Positions 30,442 through 33,766 of a stretch of DNA of 33,766 bases are shown piece by piece. Origin of the DNA: Nitrospirota bacterium (GTDB taxonomy: Bacteria; JACPQY01); the NCBI GenBank assembly GCA_016190245.1, contig JACPQY010000085.1:99095-132860 (forward strand), written 5' to 3'. A program made the translations under genes and the position numbers. The notes beneath the pieces are model-generated. The model did no database searches. It saw only the letters and a program-made list of their open reading frames with translations, and was not told the origin of the DNA. Each line of letters opens with the position of its first letter. Positions within the stretch are counted from its first letter, which is position 1.

Positions 30442-31920
30442 TCAGACCCTCGCGATGGCTTCCTTCCACCTCTGGATGTGGGCGAGCCTCTCGTCCGCCT
30501 TCATCTTCGGCCTGAAGCGACGCTCTTCCTTCCACGCGTCTCTCACCGCGCCCATGGTGCGCCAGAAGTTCGTGTTGAGCCCCGCCATGAGCGCCACGCC
30601 GAGCGCGGTGGTGTCGATGATCCTCGGCCGGATCACTTCGAGCTCGAGGAGATCCGACTGGAACTGCATGAGGAAATCGTTCCTGGCCGCGCCGCCATCC
30701 ACCTTGAGCGAGGTGACGCGGATTCCGGAGTCCTCTTCGGTCGCGCGCATGATGTCCCACACCTGGAAGGCCATCGCCTCCAGCACGGCCCTGGCGATGT
30801 GGCCTCGTGTGGTGCCGCGCGTCAGCCCCAGCAGCATGCCGCGCGCGTGGCTCTTCCAGTACGGCGCACCGAGGCCGACAAAGGCGGGAATGAAGACCAC
30901 GCCGCCGGAGTCCTTGACGCTCAGGGCAAGCTCCGTGACCTCATCGGACTTCTTGATGATCCCCAAGCCGTCGCGCAGCCACTGCACGGCCGCGCCGGAG
31001 ATGAAGATGCTGCCCTCGAGCGCATAGCGGATGTCCCCCTCCCGCTGCCAGGCCACGGACGAGAGGAGGCGCTGGCGCGAGATGACGGGCTGATCGCCGG
31101 TGTTGATGAGCAGAAACGCCCCCGTGCCGTAGGTGCACTTCGCATCGCCCTGGTTGATGCAGAGCTGGCCAAAGAGCGCCGCCTGCTGGTCTCCGGCGAT
31201 GCCCGCGATCGGGATGCCGTCCGGCAGAAACGACAGGCCCTTGGTCACGCCGAACACCTCGGAGTTGGACTTAATCTCTGGGAGCACGTGGGAGGGGATG
31301 TTGAAGAGGCCGAGGAGTTCGGGTTCCCAGCGCAGCGTGCGCAGGTTCATCAGGCTCGTGCGGGAGGCGTTGGTGGGATCGGTCGCGTGGACCTTGCCGC
31401 CCGTGAGCTTCCAGAGCAGGTAGCTGTCCACCGTCCCCGCAATCCAATGGCCTTCGGCGATCCGGTTGCGGATGGCTTTCACGTTCTCGATGAGCCACTG
31501 GAGTTTGGTAGCGGAGAAGTAGGGATCCACCACCAAGCCCGTGCGCTGCTGGATGAGGGGTTCCTTGCCGAGCACCTTGAGCCGCTCGCAGCGATCGGCG
31601 GTCCGACGGCACTGCCAGACGATGGCGTTGTGGGCCGTGTGGCCGTCCTTGCGGTCCCAGAACAAGCAGGTTTCCCTCTGGTTGGTGACGCCGATGGCCG
31701 CCACGTCTTTCCCCTTCGCGTGAGCCGAGGCGAAGGCTTTCTTGACGGCCACACCCACGGAACCCCATATCCCGGCCGGCGTATGCTCGACCCAGCCCGG
31801 CTGGGGATAGATTTGGCGGATCTCGGTATAGCCTCTTCCCACGACGCGTAGGTCCTTGGCGAGGAGGAGGACGGTGGTTCCGGTGGTGCCTTGATCGATG
31901 GCGAGGACGTATTTGGACAT
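30442..31920 (-). CDS. glpK: glycerol kinase
   Basis: 492 residues of the FGGY kinase family, the usual GlpK length. N-terminal AIDQGTTGTTVLLL is the phosphate-binding motif. GWVEHTPAGIW, GVTNQRETCLFWDR, GIAGDQQAALFGQ, YGTGAFLLINTG and VDGGAARNDFLMQFQ are the glycerol- and ATP-site segments that separate GlpK from sugar kinases. It phosphorylates glycerol to sn-glycerol-3-phosphate, which the adjacent pgsA product uses in phosphatidylglycerol synthesis. It starts 15 bp after pgsA ends. A GGAGG lies upstream of the ATG. Confidence 0.94.
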   Translation of the reverse strand: MSKYVLAIDQGTTGTTVLLLAKDLRVVGRGYTEIRQIYPQPGWVEHTPAGIWGSVGVAVKKAFASAHAKGKDVAAIGVTNQRETCLFWDRKDGHTAHNAIVWQCRRTADRCERLKVLGKEPLIQQRTGLVVDPYFSATKLQWLIENVKAIRNRIAEGHWIAGTVDSYLLWKLTGGKVHATDPTNASRTSLMNLRTLRWEPELLGLFNIPSHVLPEIKSNSEVFGVTKGLSFLPDGIPIAGIAGDQQAALFGQLCINQGDAKCTYGTGAFLLINTGDQPVISRQRLLSSVAWQREGDIRYALEGSIFISGAAVQWLRDGLGIIKKSDEVTELALSVKDSGGVVFIPAFVGLGAPYWKSHARGMLLGLTRGTTRGHIARAVLEAMAFQVWDIMRATEEDSGIRVTSLKVDGGAARNDFLMQFQSDLLELEVIRPRIIDTTALGVALMAGLNTNFWRTMGAVRDAWKEERRFRPKMKADERLAHIQRWKEAIARV

Positions 31921-31935
31921 GGCGGTTCGGCCTCC

Positions 31936-32523
31936 TTACGAAGGGCGGTCTCCCAGCGCTGCCTTGAGGTAGAGCCTGAAGTAGTCTGCGCCAGACCACA
32001 CTGTGTAGACCAGCGCAATCCAGATAAAAATGGTTCCAATATCGTGCGCATTGATTTCAACGTAATCGTAATGGAGAAGCAACAGGCCCGTCCCGATATT
32101 CTGCAGAAGGGTCTTCTGCTTGCCGCTCTCGGACGCGGCGATGACGAGCCCCTGCGTTGTGGCCACGCCCCGCAGCGTCGTCACGGCCAGTTCCCGCCCC
32201 ACGATGACCATGGCAATCCACGCCGCGAGTCGGTCCATGTCAACCAGAAGGATCAGACAGGCCATGATGAGCAGCTTGTCCGCAAGTGGGTCCACCAGCT
32301 TTCCGAGCGCGCTCACCTGTCCCAGGCGACGTGCGAGATAGCCATCAACCAAGTCGGAGAAGGTAGCCACGGTGAAAAGCGCCGCGCCCACGAAGCAGCT
32401 CGTGGGGGTGTCCGCGTGGACGAGGGCGAGGATGGCCGGGATCGTGGCGATCCGGAACAGGGTGATCAGGTTGGGCCAACTGGCAAGGCCGCTCGTGCCG
32501 GGGGTCATGGTTTCAAGCCACAT
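31936..32523 (-). CDS. pgsA: CDP-diacylglycerol-glycerol-3-phosphate 3-phosphatidyltransferase
   Basis: 195 residues with four membrane segments. The CDP-alcohol phosphotransferase motif is SDLVDGYLARRLGQVSALGKLVDPLADK, cited in two parts: DLVDGYLARRLG and LGKLVDPLADK, together giving the DGx2ARx8Gx3Dx3D pattern. N-terminal NLITLFRIATIPAI is also typical. It makes phosphatidylglycerophosphate at the inner membrane. The start could be the ATG at 32523 or 32508. Its glycerol-3-phosphate substrate is the product of neighbouring glpK. Confidence 0.92.
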   Translation of the reverse strand: MWLETMTPGTSGLASWPNLITLFRIATIPAILALVHADTPTSCFVGAALFTVATFSDLVDGYLARRLGQVSALGKLVDPLADKLLIMACLILLVDMDRLAAWIAMVIVGRELAVTTLRGVATTQGLVIAASESGKQKTLLQNIGTGLLLLHYDYVEINAHDIGTIFIWIALVYTVWSGADYFRLYLKAALGDRPS

Positions 32524-32586
32524 CCCGCGAGACAGGCTCAGAGACCGGCCAGCGGGGCGCCATCGCTCGGTCGGGCACCGGGCACG

Positions 32587-32772
32587 TCAAGGAGAGCCGG
32601 CCCTCTTGGTCAGCGCTTCCGCGGCGATCGAGAACAGGAAGCAAAGCCCCGCGAGCGCGGCAAACGACTTCGGCCCGACGCCGAGAACGTGCCCACCCCC
32701 TACCTTCAAGACAGCCCCCACCGCGGTGGAAAGAAGACCGAGGTAGAGGGCGAAAGGGGTGAGCCGCTGCAC
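32587..32772 (-). CDS. small hypothetical membrane protein
   Basis: 61 residues with two probable membrane helices (LTPFALYLGLLSTAVGAVLK and FAALAGLCFLFSIAAEALT) and a short polar tail. I do not recognise a family. It lies on the same strand between the polysaccharide export gene and pgsA, in keeping with an envelope role, but it may be spurious because it is short. Confidence 0.45.
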   Translation of the reverse strand: MQRLTPFALYLGLLSTAVGAVLKVGGGHVLGVGPKSFAALAGLCFLFSIAAEALTKRAGSP

Positions 32773-32840
32773 GGGACGCCTATCGACTCCGGCCCCGCCG
32801 CCACATCGACCGCTGGCGAGTCAACACCGCCGTCTGCTCC

Positions 32841-33766
32841 TCACTTCTTGGCCAGGTCATTGACCTGACGATACAATTGGAGAGGCACGAGCCCGGCCCG
32901 CACCAGATCGGTGTATGCCGTCACCCACTGGTTGATGGAGTACACCTTGTGGCGCGGCACATAGACGATATCGCGATTCTGAAGGATCACGTTCTGACTG
33001 AGGTCTCCCTTCTTGATCAAGCGGTTGAGGTCAACAGTCAGTACTTCCGGCCGCTCGAGGTTCGTCCGGAGAATCCCCACATTGCCGAGCACCGCCTCAC
33101 GAGAGTAGCCACCCGCCTCAGACACCAGATCAAGGACACTCATCCCCTGCCGGAGCGGGAATGCCCCCACCCGCGACAGCTCACCGAATGCATACACCTT
33201 CTGGCTCGATCTCGCCAGAGAGGGGACAAACACCACGTCCCCGGGCTGAACGTAGACGTTCTGGGCCTGGTCCCCTTCGAAAAGGACCCGGTAGAGGTTC
33301 ACGTACTGCGCCTTGCCATGGGGGTTGGAGATCGAGACGTTTTCCAGGTCGGCCTCCGCGTGGGGGCCGCCTGCGAGGGCGACGACTTCAGCGAGGCGCG
33401 TCGCCTTCGAGAGCGTCACGATCTGGCTGCTCCCCGCGGTCGCTCCGATCGCGCCCATGACCAGCACGCGCTGGCTCTGGTGCGATTCGACGCGAACGTC
33501 CACGAGCGGCTCGCGGAAGTAGCGTTTCAGCTCCTCCTCGATCACCTTGATGCATTCACGAACCGTGTACCCGCCCACGTTCACGTCCCGCAAGAACAAG
33601 AACGAGATAGTTCCGTCGGACCGGACGGTTACGGTATAGACCTCGGGCTTCCCACGTTGCCAAAGGGTGATCACCAGCACATCATCCGGGCCGATCGCAT
33701 ACGTCGGCGGGGTCTCGCCGGCAGGCGGAACGGTCGGCGGAAGGGGCGCGGGCGAGACTTGGGGGG
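32841..33766 (-). CDS. outer-membrane polysaccharide export protein (Wza-like, SLBB domains), 5' end cut by the window
   Basis: The frame is open to the window edge; upstream of the internal GTG at 33680 it continues with a Pro-rich stretch and PTYAIGPDDVLVITLWQRG, the start of a Poly_export domain. Downstream are VRSDGTISFLFLRDVNVGGY, then SLBB repeats VYVQPGDVVFVPSLARSS and VYAFGELSRVGAFPLRQG, and LQNRDIVYVPRHK. Such proteins form the outer-membrane channel for capsule or exopolysaccharide. The galU and WecA-like genes in the window could supply the same pathway. The signal peptide, if any, lies outside the window. Confidence 0.9.
   Translation of the reverse strand, partial: PQVSPAPLPPTVPPAGETPPTYAIGPDDVLVITLWQRGKPEVYTVTVRSDGTISFLFLRDVNVGGYTVRECIKVIEEELKRYFREPLVDVRVESHQSQRVLVMGAIGATAGSSQIVTLSKATRLAEVVALAGGPHAEADLENVSISNPHGKAQYVNLYRVLFEGDQAQNVYVQPGDVVFVPSLARSSQKVYAFGELSRVGAFPLRQGMSVLDLVSEAGGYSREAVLGNVGILRTNLERPEVLTVDLNRLIKKGDLSQNVILQNRDIVYVPRHKVYSINQWVTAYTDLVRAGLVPLQLYRQVNDLAKK

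Overview
The window is GC-rich, gene-dense bacterial chromosome with no rRNA or other taxonomic anchor. An outer-membrane polysaccharide export protein, a CcdA-TlpA type thiol-redox protein and a periplasmic cytochrome c point to a Gram-negative (diderm) bacterium. Many palindromic and REP-like repeats, some inside genes, are of the kind seen in uncultivated environmental lineages. I cannot name the phylum.

Positions 1 to about 15,000 hold acyl-CoA and C2-assimilation metabolism. A crotonase, methylmalonyl-CoA epimerase (mce), a malyl-CoA/methylmalyl-CoA lyase-like protein, the carboxyltransferase subunit of propionyl-CoA carboxylase (pccB), and a four-gene row mcd-mch-ccr-ecm make up most of the ethylmalonyl-CoA pathway. 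That pathway turns acetyl-CoA into glyoxylate and (methyl)succinate precursors without isocitrate lyase. etfB-etfA at 26.5-28.2 kb probably accepts electrons from the methylsuccinyl-CoA dehydrogenase. A dipeptidase, an AlkD-like repair protein and a methyltransferase lie between.

Positions 15,050 to 22,310 are a defence island. It holds a RelE/ParE-type toxin with its antitoxin, a HEPN-MNT toxin-antitoxin pair, and a compact Cas9 (946 aa) on the minus strand. Divergent from cas9 are cas1-cas2-cas4 and a six-repeat CRISPR array (37-nt repeats, 35-38-nt spacers) with a decayed seventh repeat. Cas9 plus Cas4 at this size, and the Cas9 sequence itself, place the locus in the rare subtype II-C2 (the ARMAN-1 Cas9 group). 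In the 320-bp gap between cas9 and cas1 I find an anti-repeat on the minus strand that pairs with the repeat over 19 of 21 positions, followed by an intrinsic terminator just before cas9. This is a candidate tracrRNA, and it implies that crRNAs are made from the minus strand of the array. A second, diverged cas9 3' end lies 0.94 kb beyond the real one, with the HEPN-MNT pair between the two copies.

Positions 22,330 to 33,766 hold a small aspartic protease, tRNA-Pro(TGG), an isoaspartyl peptidase/asparaginase, and a PIG-L deacetylase with a WecA-like phosphoglycosyl transferase whose frame runs into a cytochrome c gene. After these come etfBA, a CcdA-TlpA fusion, galU, glpK, pgsA, and a polysaccharide export protein cut by the window edge.

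A recurring oddity is that mch, ecm and the asparaginase each carry an in-frame insertion derived from interspersed repeat DNA.
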